Positions 31,907-40,755 of a DNA stretch of 43,373 bases are shown in pieces. Made by a program: the position numbers and the translations under genes. The stretch is from Candidatus Cryptobacteroides gallistercoris (GTDB lineage: Bacteria > Bacteroidota > Bacteroidia > Bacteroidales > UBA932), in the NCBI GenBank assembly GCA_017694835.1, contig JADIMJ010000101.1, forward strand, positions 1-43,373, written 5' to 3'. The notes beneath the pieces are model-generated. The model did not search any database and had not been told where the DNA came from. It saw nothing but the letters and a program-made list of their open reading frames with translations. The stretch's first letter is position 1, and each line of letters opens with the position of its first letter.

Positions 31907-31944
31907 CGTTTGTGAATTTTATCTAAATTTGTTTCTGTTCGCGG

Positions 31945-31952
31945 CAAAGGTA
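31945..31952 (-). promoter_or_regulatory. -7 element TACCTTTG of the fimbrial-type operon
   Basis: Read on the minus strand, exact TAnnTTTG match, 38 bases before the ATG at 31906. A perfect palindrome lies 22 bases upstream of it. Confidence 0.6.
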
Positions 31953-31974
31953 TCCGATATGGTTTTCTTTGCCG

Positions 31975-31988
31975 GTAACAATTGTTAC
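31975..31988. promoter_or_regulatory. 14-bp perfect palindrome in the divergent promoter region
   Basis: GTAACAATTGTTAC is its own reverse complement. It lies between the fimbrial-type operon and the Crp/Fnr-type gene, at about -35 relative to the former and 22 bases before the latter's ATG. It looks like a binding site for a dimeric regulator, plausibly the Crp/Fnr-type protein itself. Confidence 0.55.
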
Positions 31989-32010
31989 GGGTCCGAAAAA
32001 TATTACTGAC

Positions 32011-32634
32011 ATGTCATCCGGCCGGATATTCGAAATGCCACTGTTCAAAGACTGCGACACAGCCGCGGCCGCAGGGATACTTGAGAAAGCTCCCTGCAGA
32101 TATACCGTTTACGGCAAGGGGGACATCATTGCCATGCAGGGCTACGCATGCCGGGCAATCCTCCTCCTCAGCGAAGGCAGCGTCTACGCCAGAATGATAA
32201 GCGAAGAAGGGAAGGAATTCACACTGGACACATTGTCCGCACCGGAGACACTTGCATCGGTATTCGTGTTCAGCACGGAAAGGATTTTCCCGGTCACGAT
32301 AATCGCATCGGAAAGCTGCGGCATCTGGTCCGTCAGCAGCGACGCGCTCCGCAGGCTCGTTTCCGAAGACAGGAACATCCTCGGGAATTACCTCCGCATC
32401 GTCTCCGACCACAGCATGTTCCTGAGCAAGAGACTGCATGAGTTTGCTCTCCAGACCCTTTCCTCCAGAATCATCGGCTATATCAGGAGCAACGGCCCCA
32501 TCGGCAACCTGCAGGACACGGCATTCATCCTCGGTGCGGCTCGGCCTTCCCTTTCACGCGCAATAGCCCAGCTCGTCGGACAGGGTATTCTGGAAAAGAC
32601 AGACGAAGGCTATGTGCTCGCCGACGGAATGTAA
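32011..32634 (+). CDS. Crp/Fnr-family transcriptional regulator
   Basis: 207 residues from ATG 32011; a TTG at 31969 is a less likely start and would overlap the palindrome. An N-terminal cupin-type effector domain (PCRYTVYGKGDIIAMQGYACRAILLLSEGSVYARMISEEGKEFTLDTL pattern, read in parts) is followed by a long helix and a C-terminal winged helix with ARPSLSRAIAQLVGQGILEKTDEG. No CxxC or clustered Cys for an iron-sulfur centre, and the cAMP-binding Arg-Ser pair is not apparent, so the signal is unknown. Divergent to the fimbrial-type operon, sharing a palindrome with it; local control is likely. Confidence 0.87.
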   Translation: MSSGRIFEMPLFKDCDTAAAAGILEKAPCRYTVYGKGDIIAMQGYACRAILLLSEGSVYARMISEEGKEFTLDTLSAPETLASVFVFSTERIFPVTIIASESCGIWSVSSDALRRLVSEDRNILGNYLRIVSDHSMFLSKRLHEFALQTLSSRIIGYIRSNGPIGNLQDTAFILGAARPSLSRAIAQLVGQGILEKTDEGYVLADGM

Positions 32635-32699
32635 CAAATCCGTAACTTCCGGCAACAAATTATTAACATTATCTACATTTTTATTAAAGTGCGTCAGAA

Positions 32700-32707
32700 T
32701 ACCTTTG
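32700..32707 (+). promoter_or_regulatory. -7 element TACCTTTG of the TonB receptor gene
   Basis: Exact TAnnTTTG match, 18 bases before the ATG at 32726, leaving a short leader with AAAAGG as ribosome binding site. Confidence 0.6.
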
Positions 32708-32725
32708 CGACCAAATTAAAAGGTC

Positions 32726-35476
32726 ATGCAACTGAGGTTTATCTTGACGGCACTGATTGCTGCAGTCTGGACTGTAAATCCGGTGAATCTGTCGGCTGAC
32801 AGTGTCACAGGCAGCGAAAGGACAACAAAAAGCGGCAGCGCGGCGAAGCCTTCGCTGAATGTCAGAGGAAAGGTCCTTGATGCCGCCACCGGAGAAGAAG
32901 TCATCGGGGCGGCGATTATTCAGAAAGACAATCCTGAAAAATGGGCGGTGTCCGGACTGGACGGGTCGTTTTCCCTGCAGGTCGGACAGGAGGGGGAACC
33001 GGTCCTGCTCTGTTCAATCATCGGATACAAGAATGCCGAAGTAAAATGTCCGTCACTCGGGGAGCCTCTCATAATAAATCTGCAGCCGGACAACATCATG
33101 CTTGAAGGGGCGACCGTCTCTGCCGAAAACCACGGCAAGACGGAAGCCAGCGCCAGGGCGATAGAGCGAAATTCCCTGAGCGTAGTGAATGTCATGAGCT
33201 CAAAGGCTATTGAGCTGTCTCCGGATTTGACGGTAGCCAATGCCATCCGGAGGATGTCCGGTGTCACTGTAGAAAGGAACAGCAGCGGCGAAGGACAATA
33301 TGCGATACTCCGCGGAATGGACAAGAGATACAATTATACCCTTGTAAACGGGGTCAAGATTCCGAGTCCGGACAACAAGAACAGGTTCGTCCCCCTTGAC
33401 ATCTTCCCATCGGGGATGCTTGACAGGCTCGAAGTGACAAAGTCGCTCACTCCTGACATGGAAGGCGACGGCATCGGAGGCGCTGTCAACCTCGTCATGA
33501 AAGACGCCCCTGAAAAAATGGAAGTCAACGCCAATATCGCCACCGGATACAATGCCCTGTATTTCAACCGAGACTTCGAGTCTTTCAGCCACCGTGCAGG
33601 ACAGAAGTCGTCTCCGTTCGAAAGAATGGGAGCGGACCCCAATGCCAGCTACGCCGTGACCGCCGATGACTTCACGATGGAGAACATGAGGGTAAAATAC
33701 GCAAAGCCGAGGCCAGACATCACAGGCGGATTCTCATTCGGAGACAGGTATTTCGGAGGAAGGCTCGGAATAATGGCCGCAGTCAGCTGGCAGAACCTGT
33801 TCCGCGGGAAGAACACAGACCTGTATTATGTATCAGGCTCTTCCGGCAACGGCACCGAAATCAGGACATATTCGGAGGAACAGAACAGGCTCGGGGCGCA
33901 TGTCAAGCTTGACTACAGGGCCGGGGACAGGCACAAGATCATGCTCTACGCCGGCTACATGGACCTCAGTGAAAGCGAGGTCAGGGACGGACAGAACGCA
34001 AAGGACTGGATTGTCAAGATGCAGTGGAACAGGCAGTACATCATCAATGCCACACTCCGGGGAGAACATTCGCTCCTCCGGAACGGAAGGCTGAGGCTGG
34101 ACTGGACAGGGGTATTCTCAAGGGCATACAGCACATCTCCCGACAACACAAAGATATACATCAACATGCAGCAGACCCATCTCTACAACACGGACTCGGC
34201 CGAAAAAAGATGGGAGCACAATTCCGACAGGGATTTCGCAGGATATGTAAACCTGTCATACGGATTCAATTTCGGACAGGAGACCGGCCTTCTCCTCAAG
34301 GCCGGAGGAATGTACAGGAACAAGGTGCGGGACAGTTTCTTCAATGAATTCACATTCGATTCGTCCACAGGCAGGGAGGACCTCCAGTACTACGGCGAGG
34401 ACTGGACCAATTTCGACCAGCTGCTCCTTACTCCGCGCGCCTACGGCAATATCGGGGACCCGCTCAACTATGACGCATGGGAAAACATAGCCGCCGGATA
34501 CCTGATGGGCAAATTCAACTGGAAGAAATTCGAGGCAATCGCAGGCGTGCGGGCGGAACATACTGACCAGGGCTATCTCCTGGACTTTCCGAGAAACACT
34601 GATTCCGAGGGAGACCAGAACTATTGGGACATCCTGCCGAGCGTACACCTCAAATACCAGATCCACCGCAACGCCAGCCTGAGGCTTTCATACGGCCGCT
34701 CAATCAACCGCCCGGGATTCTTCGAGATAGTGCCTTACACTATTCTCAATGAAGACTATGACGAGAAAGGAAATCCGGAACTGCAGCATACCGTGGCCGA
34801 CAACATTGACCTGAGGTATGAATTCTTCCCCAAGTCATCCGAGCAGTTCATGGTGGGGCTCTTCTGGAAAAAGCTGCAGAACCCGATAGAATACGGACTC
34901 ATCAACGAGGGCCAGGCTACATTCATCACGCCGATGAACTTCGGAAACGCAACCAACGCAGGAGTCGAAGTGGATGTCATGAAGTACTTCAGCTGGTTCG
35001 GAATCAAGGCCAACTATACTTACACCAATTCCAGCATCACGACCACGAAGAGAGTACGCGAAGGGACTGAAGTAAAGACCGTGAGCCAGACAAGGCCGCT
35101 CTACGGACAGGCAGCCCATGTGGCAAATCTCTCCCTCCTGTTCAATTTCAGCAAATGCGGACTTGAGGCCCAGATTTCAGGCTCATATACAGGGAAACGG
35201 CTAAGCGAAATATCAAACTGGCTGGACAACGACATCTGGGAAGCCGGATATGTACAGCTTGATGCCTCGATAGAAAAAAGCTTCAGGTCAGGATTGGCAA
35301 TCTTCGCCAAGGCATCCAACCTGCTCGACACCCCGGTGCTCCGGTATATCATGCCGAACCCGATGACAGACTCGCTCAAGGACTATGAAAGATATAGGGG
35401 CGGAGTCATAGAGCGCCGCGAATGGCATGCCCAGACTATAATGATAGGAATCAGATACAGATTCTCAGAAAAATAA
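32726..35476 (+). CDS. TonB-dependent outer-membrane receptor
   Basis: 916 residues. Signal peptide about 1-24. Residues about 44-125 are a CarboxypepD-regulatory-like beta domain (VRGKVLDAATGEEVIGAAI, GLDGSFSL), then a plug domain with IRRMSGVTVERN, RGMDKRYNYTLVNG and GDGIGGAVNL. The remainder is a 22-strand-type barrel with alternating aromatic and polar residues, ending in an aromatic-rich final strand (MIGIRYRFSEK). No partner SusD gene is present. It imports an unknown ligand through the outer membrane with TonB energy. It is followed after 42 bases by a beta-helix lipoprotein and then a phosphoesterase, suggesting uptake linked to a phosphorylated compound or metal (inference). Confidence 0.92.
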   Translation: MQLRFILTALIAAVWTVNPVNLSADSVTGSERTTKSGSAAKPSLNVRGKVLDAATGEEVIGAAIIQKDNPEKWAVSGLDGSFSLQVGQEGEPVLLCSIIGYKNAEVKCPSLGEPLIINLQPDNIMLEGATVSAENHGKTEASARAIERNSLSVVNVMSSKAIELSPDLTVANAIRRMSGVTVERNSSGEGQYAILRGMDKRYNYTLVNGVKIPSPDNKNRFVPLDIFPSGMLDRLEVTKSLTPDMEGDGIGGAVNLVMKDAPEKMEVNANIATGYNALYFNRDFESFSHRAGQKSSPFERMGADPNASYAVTADDFTMENMRVKYAKPRPDITGGFSFGDRYFGGRLGIMAAVSWQNLFRGKNTDLYYVSGSSGNGTEIRTYSEEQNRLGAHVKLDYRAGDRHKIMLYAGYMDLSESEVRDGQNAKDWIVKMQWNRQYIINATLRGEHSLLRNGRLRLDWTGVFSRAYSTSPDNTKIYINMQQTHLYNTDSAEKRWEHNSDRDFAGYVNLSYGFNFGQETGLLLKAGGMYRNKVRDSFFNEFTFDSSTGREDLQYYGEDWTNFDQLLLTPRAYGNIGDPLNYDAWENIAAGYLMGKFNWKKFEAIAGVRAEHTDQGYLLDFPRNTDSEGDQNYWDILPSVHLKYQIHRNASLRLSYGRSINRPGFFEIVPYTILNEDYDEKGNPELQHTVADNIDLRYEFFPKSSEQFMVGLFWKKLQNPIEYGLINEGQATFITPMNFGNATNAGVEVDVMKYFSWFGIKANYTYTNSSITTTKRVREGTEVKTVSQTRPLYGQAAHVANLSLLFNFSKCGLEAQISGSYTGKRLSEISNWLDNDIWEAGYVQLDASIEKSFRSGLAIFAKASNLLDTPVLRYIMPNPMTDSLKDYERYRGGVIERREWHAQTIMIGIRYRFSEK

Positions 35477-35518
35477 TCATCAACAAACTTGAAATCAATA
35501 ATCGACAAAACCAATTTT

Positions 35519-36916
35519 ATGAAAACTGCGAAAATTCTGATGCTTGCGGCTGTCTGCATGCCTGTATTGGCCGCCTGCGAGAAAGACAATGAAAAAAATC
35601 ACGGGAACATTGTTTACGAAGGCACTGTACAGGAGGTGTCAGGGACCTGGGCTGCCGGAAGTACAATTGAAGTCAACAGCCATCTTCTTGTGCCGGAAGG
35701 CGAAAGTCTTACCATCGAGCCGGGCGTGACCGTAATCTTCAACAGTGCCGGAGTCGGCGTCAACCATGTTGCAATCGAATTCACGGTTGACGGGAATCTC
35801 TACTGCCTCGGTACAGAGAGCGAGCCTGTACGCCTGACCGTGGCCGAAGGCCTCAGGACTGAAGCCAATACATTCGCCGGACTCTGGGGCGGAATCGTGG
35901 CAGGTGCGACCTGTGAAGAAATGATCATCGACCACACCGTCATCGAATACACAGGCGGACAGGTAATCGAAGGCTCCCCTGCAGCTGAAAACGGATACTA
36001 TACCGCAGGCGACGACGCTTATCCGCAGATTACCACCAACAATGTAAGCGGCAGATATGTCATCACCAACAGCATCATCCGCAACGGCTGGTCAGACGGC
36101 ATCTACATGATGGGAGGAAACGCCATCATTGCGGACAACATCTTCAGCGCCACCGGATATGACGGGGCAGAGGCTGTCAACATCAAGTCAGGCTGCAAGG
36201 TGGATGTTGCCCGGAACATCATGTTCAGCCCGAATACCAACGGACTCAAGCTTTCCAGCTCGGACCAGAGCGAAGTAAGGCACCAGGCCCTCATCCAGGC
36301 ATACAACAACACCATCATCAATTCAGGATGGAGGCGCGACGGAGAAAAGGGCGGCTGCATCTATGTTGAGGAAATGGCCAATGTCAGCGTATTCAACAAC
36401 CTTCTCGTGAACTGCAAGTTCAGAGCAATCACCCCCGCATACGACGAGCCGGGTTCCGAAGACTGCTATGACTCCGAGAACTCGATGATAGACTATAACT
36501 TCTACGCTTCAGGGAATGTCCAGAGCCACCTGTACTTTGAAGGAGCATACGAAGACGACGGAGAGACACTCTATTATTCAGGCGTAAAATTCCCGTACGA
36601 AGGATATGCCTATGACCATGACGAGTATGACCCGAGTGCCGACACCCACAGCAAGATTGCCAAAAGTTCTTCCGAGGCTGATGCCCTTGACCCTGACTTT
36701 GTGAACTACAGCCTCGATGCAGATCCTGCCGACTATATCTGGAATGACAGCTGGGACTTCCATGTTAACGCAGGCTCCCCTGTACTTGAGGGCTACTGCA
36801 CACCTTCAGGAGACAGAATGCCGTTCTACGCCACAAGCGGTCTGACAGTAAACGGACAGGAATACAAGTCTCCGGCAGTACAGCCTTGGTTCGGTGCATT
36901 CGGAACTGCCGAATAA
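35519..36916 (+). CDS. Right-handed beta-helix repeat lipoprotein
   Basis: 465 residues from ATG 35519; an in-frame ATG at 35489 would add ten non-signal residues. Lipobox LAAC (MKTAKILMLAAVCMPVLAAC). The mature part has regular beta-helix rungs: LTIEPGVTVIFN, GLWGGIVAG, YVITNSIIRNGWSDGIYM, AIIADNIFSATGYDG and VFNNLLVNCKF. Such proteins often bind or cleave polysaccharides, but no catalytic motif can be assigned. It is probably on the outer membrane next to the TonB receptor, as its surface partner in place of a SusD-like protein (inference). No -7 element is seen in the gap, so it is probably co-transcribed with the receptor. Confidence 0.82.
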   Translation: MKTAKILMLAAVCMPVLAACEKDNEKNHGNIVYEGTVQEVSGTWAAGSTIEVNSHLLVPEGESLTIEPGVTVIFNSAGVGVNHVAIEFTVDGNLYCLGTESEPVRLTVAEGLRTEANTFAGLWGGIVAGATCEEMIIDHTVIEYTGGQVIEGSPAAENGYYTAGDDAYPQITTNNVSGRYVITNSIIRNGWSDGIYMMGGNAIIADNIFSATGYDGAEAVNIKSGCKVDVARNIMFSPNTNGLKLSSSDQSEVRHQALIQAYNNTIINSGWRRDGEKGGCIYVEEMANVSVFNNLLVNCKFRAITPAYDEPGSEDCYDSENSMIDYNFYASGNVQSHLYFEGAYEDDGETLYYSGVKFPYEGYAYDHDEYDPSADTHSKIAKSSSEADALDPDFVNYSLDADPADYIWNDSWDFHVNAGSPVLEGYCTPSGDRMPFYATSGLTVNGQEYKSPAVQPWFGAFGTAE

Positions 36917-36953
36917 ATCGGACAGACATCTGCGAACCGATAAAATAAAACAT

Positions 36954-36961
36954 TAACTTTG
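36954..36961 (+). promoter_or_regulatory. -7 element TAACTTTG ahead of the phosphoesterase gene
   Basis: Exact TAnnTTTG match, 18 bases before ATG 36980. Initiation near 36968 would give a leader of only about 12 bases, or a leaderless start at ATG 36968. Confidence 0.45.
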
Positions 36962-36979
36962 TCAGAAATGATACTTAAG

Positions 36980-37933
36980 ATGAAAAGGATTTTACCGCTC
37001 CTGCTTGCTGCCGCAGCCCTCGTTTCCTGCGGGCAGGTGACAGTGTCGGCAGACCGCACCGAAGAATGGAAGGCTCTTGAAGGACCTCTAAATTTCTATC
37101 TTGCTAATGACCTGGGGCGCAACGGCTACTATGACCAGAAGCCGATAGCGGAGACAATGGGGAAGATGGCCGAGACCATCGACATTGAATTCGTCGTCGC
37201 TGCCGGGGACATACATCATTTTGAAGGCGTACAGAGCATATCGGACCCGCTGTGGATGACCAACTACGAGCTGATCTACTCCCATCCGGACCTGATGATA
37301 CAGTGGTATCCGATATGCGGCAACCACGAATACCGCAGCAACACTGATGCTGTCGTGGAATACAGCAATGTAAGCGCACGCTGGGAAATGCCCGCCAAAT
37401 ACTACACTTTCGTCAAGGAGGAAGATGGTGTTACCGTCAGGATTGTGATGGTCGACACCACTCCTATGATTGACAAGTACAGGGAGGAAACTGACAAATA
37501 TGCCGACGCCTCCAAGTCTGACTGGAAAGAACAGACCGCATGGCTTGACCAGGTGCTTTCCGAAGCAGACGAAGACTGGGTGCTTGTAGTGGGACATCAC
37601 CCGATATATGCATACACCGACAAGAGCGAAAGCGAGCGGACTGACCTGCAGCAGAGGCTGGATCCAGTAATCAGGAAATACGGCAATGTGGACATGTATC
37701 TCTGCGGCCACATCCACACATTCCAGCACATCCGCAAGGACGGCTGTGACATCGACTATGTGGTAAACACATCAGGTTCCCTCAGCCGCGAGGATGTGCA
37801 GCCGACCGACGGCACAGTATTCTGCAGCAACAAGTCGGGCTGGTCTCTCATCACTGCGGATGAGCACGAACTGAAGCTCCATATGCTCGACAAGGAAGGA
37901 AATGTCCTCCATACAGTGACACGTACAAGATAA
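36980..37933 (+). CDS. Acid-phosphatase-like metallophosphoesterase, lipoprotein
   Basis: 317 residues from ATG 36980; ATG 36968 (four residues earlier) is possible. Lipobox LVSC (MKRILPLLLAAAALVSC). It matches the purple acid phosphatase / ACP5-like branch of calcineurin-type phosphoesterases. The metal motifs are in order: NDLGRNGYYDQ (Asn instead of the usual Gly of GDxG, Asp kept), AGDIHH, GNHEYRS (114-117), VVGHHPIYAY and CGHIHTFQ. All metal ligands are therefore present. It probably releases phosphate from extracellular or periplasmic esters. The location behind a TonB receptor and a beta-helix lipoprotein supports a scavenging role. A terminator follows at 37993. Confidence 0.88.
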   Translation: MKRILPLLLAAAALVSCGQVTVSADRTEEWKALEGPLNFYLANDLGRNGYYDQKPIAETMGKMAETIDIEFVVAAGDIHHFEGVQSISDPLWMTNYELIYSHPDLMIQWYPICGNHEYRSNTDAVVEYSNVSARWEMPAKYYTFVKEEDGVTVRIVMVDTTPMIDKYREETDKYADASKSDWKEQTAWLDQVLSEADEDWVLVVGHHPIYAYTDKSESERTDLQQRLDPVIRKYGNVDMYLCGHIHTFQHIRKDGCDIDYVVNTSGSLSREDVQPTDGTVFCSNKSGWSLITADEHELKLHMLDKEGNVLHTVTRTR

Positions 37934-37992
37934 TCCGCCGCAATCCCGGCCGCCTTCCCCACCCATGCGCAAGGAGAAGGCGTGACATACTC

Positions 37993-38030
37993 AAAATCCC
38001 TGTCGGAAAGATAATTCGGCAGGGATTTTT
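37993..38030 (+). terminator. Rho-independent terminator after the phosphoesterase gene
   Basis: AAAATCCCTGTCG (37993-38005) pairs with 38017-38029, including one GU, with an 11-base loop and ending in five T. It closes the receptor/beta-helix/phosphoesterase transcript. Confidence 0.75.
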
Positions 38031-38065
38031 GACAATAATTCCATATCTGAAGGAAAGATATTGCA

Positions 38066-38073
38066 TAAATTTG
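38066..38073 (+). promoter_or_regulatory. -7 element TAAATTTG of the pectinesterase-like gene
   Basis: Exact TAnnTTTG match, 34 bases before the ATG at 38108, behind the terminator, so this gene has its own promoter. Confidence 0.6.
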
Positions 38074-38107
38074 CCGCACAATTGATGACACTGAAATTTA
38101 TAGCTGT

Positions 38108-39655
38108 ATGAAAACTTCCATATCTGCGGCGCAGGTGATTGCGGCCGCCCTGGCGGCAATGTTACTGAACGGATGCGAGAAGCCCTCTCAGGATAAAGGG
38201 AACCGGAATGAAGCGGAAACACTAAGACCGACGGAGCTGCAGCTCGGCTCCGTGACAGTATTTCCCGGAGGAGAAAATGCCTGTCAGGACTCCTACCTTA
38301 CCCTTACATTCTCTTCCGTACCGACGCTCGGAGATTCCGGTGCCATCAGGATACTGGACTCAAGAGGAAATGAGGCTGACATGATTGACATGGCAGATGT
38401 CGCGGCAGCAAATGCCGCAGGCGTACAGATGACTGACAAAACTCTCTTTTCAACGGCTATGGATGCCGTCGGGACTGCGGGGTACTATCGCATTGTATAT
38501 TACAATGCAGTGACAGCCGAAGGAAATTCGGTCAGAATCAGGCCTCATACGGGCAGTCTCGAATACGGGAAAGAATACAGTGTCGTCATTGAGCCCGATG
38601 TAATAATTGCTGACGGCTTCGGAGGCATCGGAAGCGGAGAATGGACATTCACAGTGATGCCGAAACCTGAAAACAAGGACGAAATCACTGTCGGCGGCCG
38701 GGACTGCGACTTCATGACTCTTCAAGGGGCGGTCAACTATGCTGCCGGCCGGGGCCAAAGCGCTGCCGTCACCATCACTGCCTGCGACGGAATCTATGAC
38801 GAGCCCATTTTCATACGAAACAAGAATAATCTCACAATCAAGGGAGAAAGTCGCGGGGGTACTGTCGTCAGGTTTGACAACTGCAACGACAGAATCAATG
38901 GTGTCGGAGGCTCTCTGCAATCTGTCCCTCAGATCGGAAGTCCTGTCGGAAAGACAGGAGGAAGGTCCGTGATTCTCGTGGAGAACTGCGACATGCTCTG
39001 CTTCGAAAACATTACTCTTGAAAACTCACACGGACATGGGAGTCAGGCGGAAGTCATCTATTTTAATTGCGATGACGGCCGACTGATTGCAAGGAACTGC
39101 AATTTTTCAAGCGAACAGGACACTATAGAGCTTAAAGGCTGGAGTTTCTTTGACAACTGCCTTATAAGAGGCGATGTCGACTTTATCTGGGGCTATCCGA
39201 AGACCGCATTGTTCGAATCATGCGAAATCCGTTCATGCCGGAATGACAACGGGGGATATCTCGTCCAGGCCAGGTGCAGAAGTGCAGACAAAGGAATAGT
39301 CTTTCTCAAATGCAGGCTTACCGCCGAAAGCGGCGTCGGCACAGGTACAGTTTACCTTGCCAGGTCAGGCGGGAACAGCTCTGAGTGGGACAATGTCACA
39401 TATCTTAACTGTACAATGGGCCGGCACATTGCAGGTTCCGGATGGTATTCGGAGCCGGCTCCGAATCCACGAAAAGCCACAGCGGAAAACGGATGGAAGG
39501 AATACCGCAGCATGAACGAATCAGGAGTGGTCATGGACATGTCTGGCAGATATTCCGGATGCAGGATTCTCGATGAATCCGAATATGAGAGTCTCTACTC
39601 GTCGAAAGAAAAGATATTTGCCGGATGCAGGCATGGCTCAGGATGGCTCCGGTAA
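38108..39655 (+). CDS. Pectinesterase-family (CE8) lipoprotein
   Basis: 515 residues. Lipobox LNGC. Residues about 40-190 look like an Ig-like domain of the SbsA/Big type (GKEYSVVIEPDVIIADGFGGI). The C-terminal domain (about 195-500) is a right-handed beta-helix with the CE8 signatures: the first catalytic Asp in SSEQDTIEL (Asp338), the second in GDVDFIWGYPKTALFESCEI (Asp358), and an Arg in YLVQARCRS. Asp spacing of 20 residues is as in the family. It should hydrolyse methyl esters of pectin at the cell surface. No pectate lyase or SusCD pair is close, so its substrate chain must be completed elsewhere or differ from pectin. Confidence 0.87.
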   Translation: MKTSISAAQVIAAALAAMLLNGCEKPSQDKGNRNEAETLRPTELQLGSVTVFPGGENACQDSYLTLTFSSVPTLGDSGAIRILDSRGNEADMIDMADVAAANAAGVQMTDKTLFSTAMDAVGTAGYYRIVYYNAVTAEGNSVRIRPHTGSLEYGKEYSVVIEPDVIIADGFGGIGSGEWTFTVMPKPENKDEITVGGRDCDFMTLQGAVNYAAGRGQSAAVTITACDGIYDEPIFIRNKNNLTIKGESRGGTVVRFDNCNDRINGVGGSLQSVPQIGSPVGKTGGRSVILVENCDMLCFENITLENSHGHGSQAEVIYFNCDDGRLIARNCNFSSEQDTIELKGWSFFDNCLIRGDVDFIWGYPKTALFESCEIRSCRNDNGGYLVQARCRSADKGIVFLKCRLTAESGVGTGTVYLARSGGNSSEWDNVTYLNCTMGRHIAGSGWYSEPAPNPRKATAENGWKEYRSMNESGVVMDMSGRYSGCRILDESEYESLYSSKEKIFAGCRHGSGWLR

Positions 39656-39712
39656 GTATTGTTCCCAGCAAGACAAAAGACAAAATTCTATCCGAATTTC
39701 GGCCAGTTTGCG

Positions 39713-39720
39713 TATATTTG
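39713..39720 (+). promoter_or_regulatory. -7 element TATATTTG of gpsA
   Basis: Exact TAnnTTTG match, 27 bases before the ATG at 39748. Confidence 0.6.
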
Positions 39721-39747
39721 TATCCGTGTAATTGAAACCTGACCGAA

Positions 39748-40752
39748 ATGGAATATAAGATTGGGAAAGAAGCGCATTGTGCCGTAATAGGTTATGGAAG
39801 CTGGGCCACTGCCATCGCAGGCCTGCTCTCAAGAAATGAATCAAATGTATGGTGGTACATCCGCAATCCGGAAGTACTGGAAGGTGTCCTCACGGACGGC
39901 CGCAACCCGAAATATGTGAGCGAACTGGAATTCGACCTCAGCCGGATTCATCCTTCCTCCGACATAAATGAAGTCGTGCGCAATGCTGAAATCATAATAA
40001 TGGCCGTGCCTTCGGCATACCTGAAGGATTTTCTTCAGCCGCTTGCAGAGCCGCTCTGCGACAAATTCATCGTCTCTGCCATAAAGGGGATCATTCCCGG
40101 GGAATATCAGACGGTCGCAGAATATCTCAAGGACAGGTACGGCCTATCGTTCAGACAGATAGGCATAATCGGAGGTCCGTCTCATGCCGAAGAGGTATCC
40201 AAGGGGAAGCTCTCATACCTTACGGTGGTATGCTCGGATGAAGAGAATGCCCGCAGAATCGGCGAAAAACTGGCGAACAAATCCGTCCTGCTAAGCTACT
40301 CCTCCGACATATACGGAGTTGAATATGCCTCGATTCTGAAGAACATCTATGCCATTGCCGTAGGACTCGCCGTAGGACTCGGATACGGGGACAATTTCCT
40401 CGCCGTACTGATTTCAAACTGCGCCAACGAGATGACACGCTTCCTGCGGGAAAGCTATCCGGATGAGCGCAACACATTTGCCCCTGCATATCTCGGGGAC
40501 CTTCTCGTGACATGCTACTCCATATACAGCCGCAACCGCAGGCTCGGGCTCCTCATCGGAAGAGGATGCACGGTCAAGAGCGCCCTCAATGAAATGACGA
40601 TGATTGCAGAAGGGTATTTCGCCGCAGACTGCATCAGGCACATCAATTTCAGGCACAAGATTGACATGCCGATAGCCGACATGGTATACCGCATTCTCTA
40701 TGAGAAAGCCCCGGCACGCAGGAGCATGAAGGAACTTACCGCAAAGCTGTAG
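39748..40752 (+). CDS. gpsA: NAD(P)+-dependent glycerol-3-phosphate dehydrogenase
   Basis: 334 residues. Reduces dihydroxyacetone phosphate to sn-glycerol-3-phosphate for phospholipid synthesis, in the cytosol. The N-terminal Rossmann motif is VIGYGSWATAIA (GxGxxxT variant). Further motifs: AVPSAYLKD, SAIKGI, IGGPSHAEEV, and YASILKNIYAIAVGL with the catalytic Lys, ending in the C-terminal helical domain with RNRRLGLLIGRG and the AEGYFAADCI helix. Length fits. It converges on a small minus-strand gene with a 3-base gap and is separate from the upstream pectinesterase gene by promoter. Confidence 0.93.
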   Translation: MEYKIGKEAHCAVIGYGSWATAIAGLLSRNESNVWWYIRNPEVLEGVLTDGRNPKYVSELEFDLSRIHPSSDINEVVRNAEIIIMAVPSAYLKDFLQPLAEPLCDKFIVSAIKGIIPGEYQTVAEYLKDRYGLSFRQIGIIGGPSHAEEVSKGKLSYLTVVCSDEENARRIGEKLANKSVLLSYSSDIYGVEYASILKNIYAIAVGLAVGLGYGDNFLAVLISNCANEMTRFLRESYPDERNTFAPAYLGDLLVTCYSIYSRNRRLGLLIGRGCTVKSALNEMTMIAEGYFAADCIRHINFRHKIDMPIADMVYRILYEKAPARRSMKELTAKL

Positions 40753-40755
40753 CTG

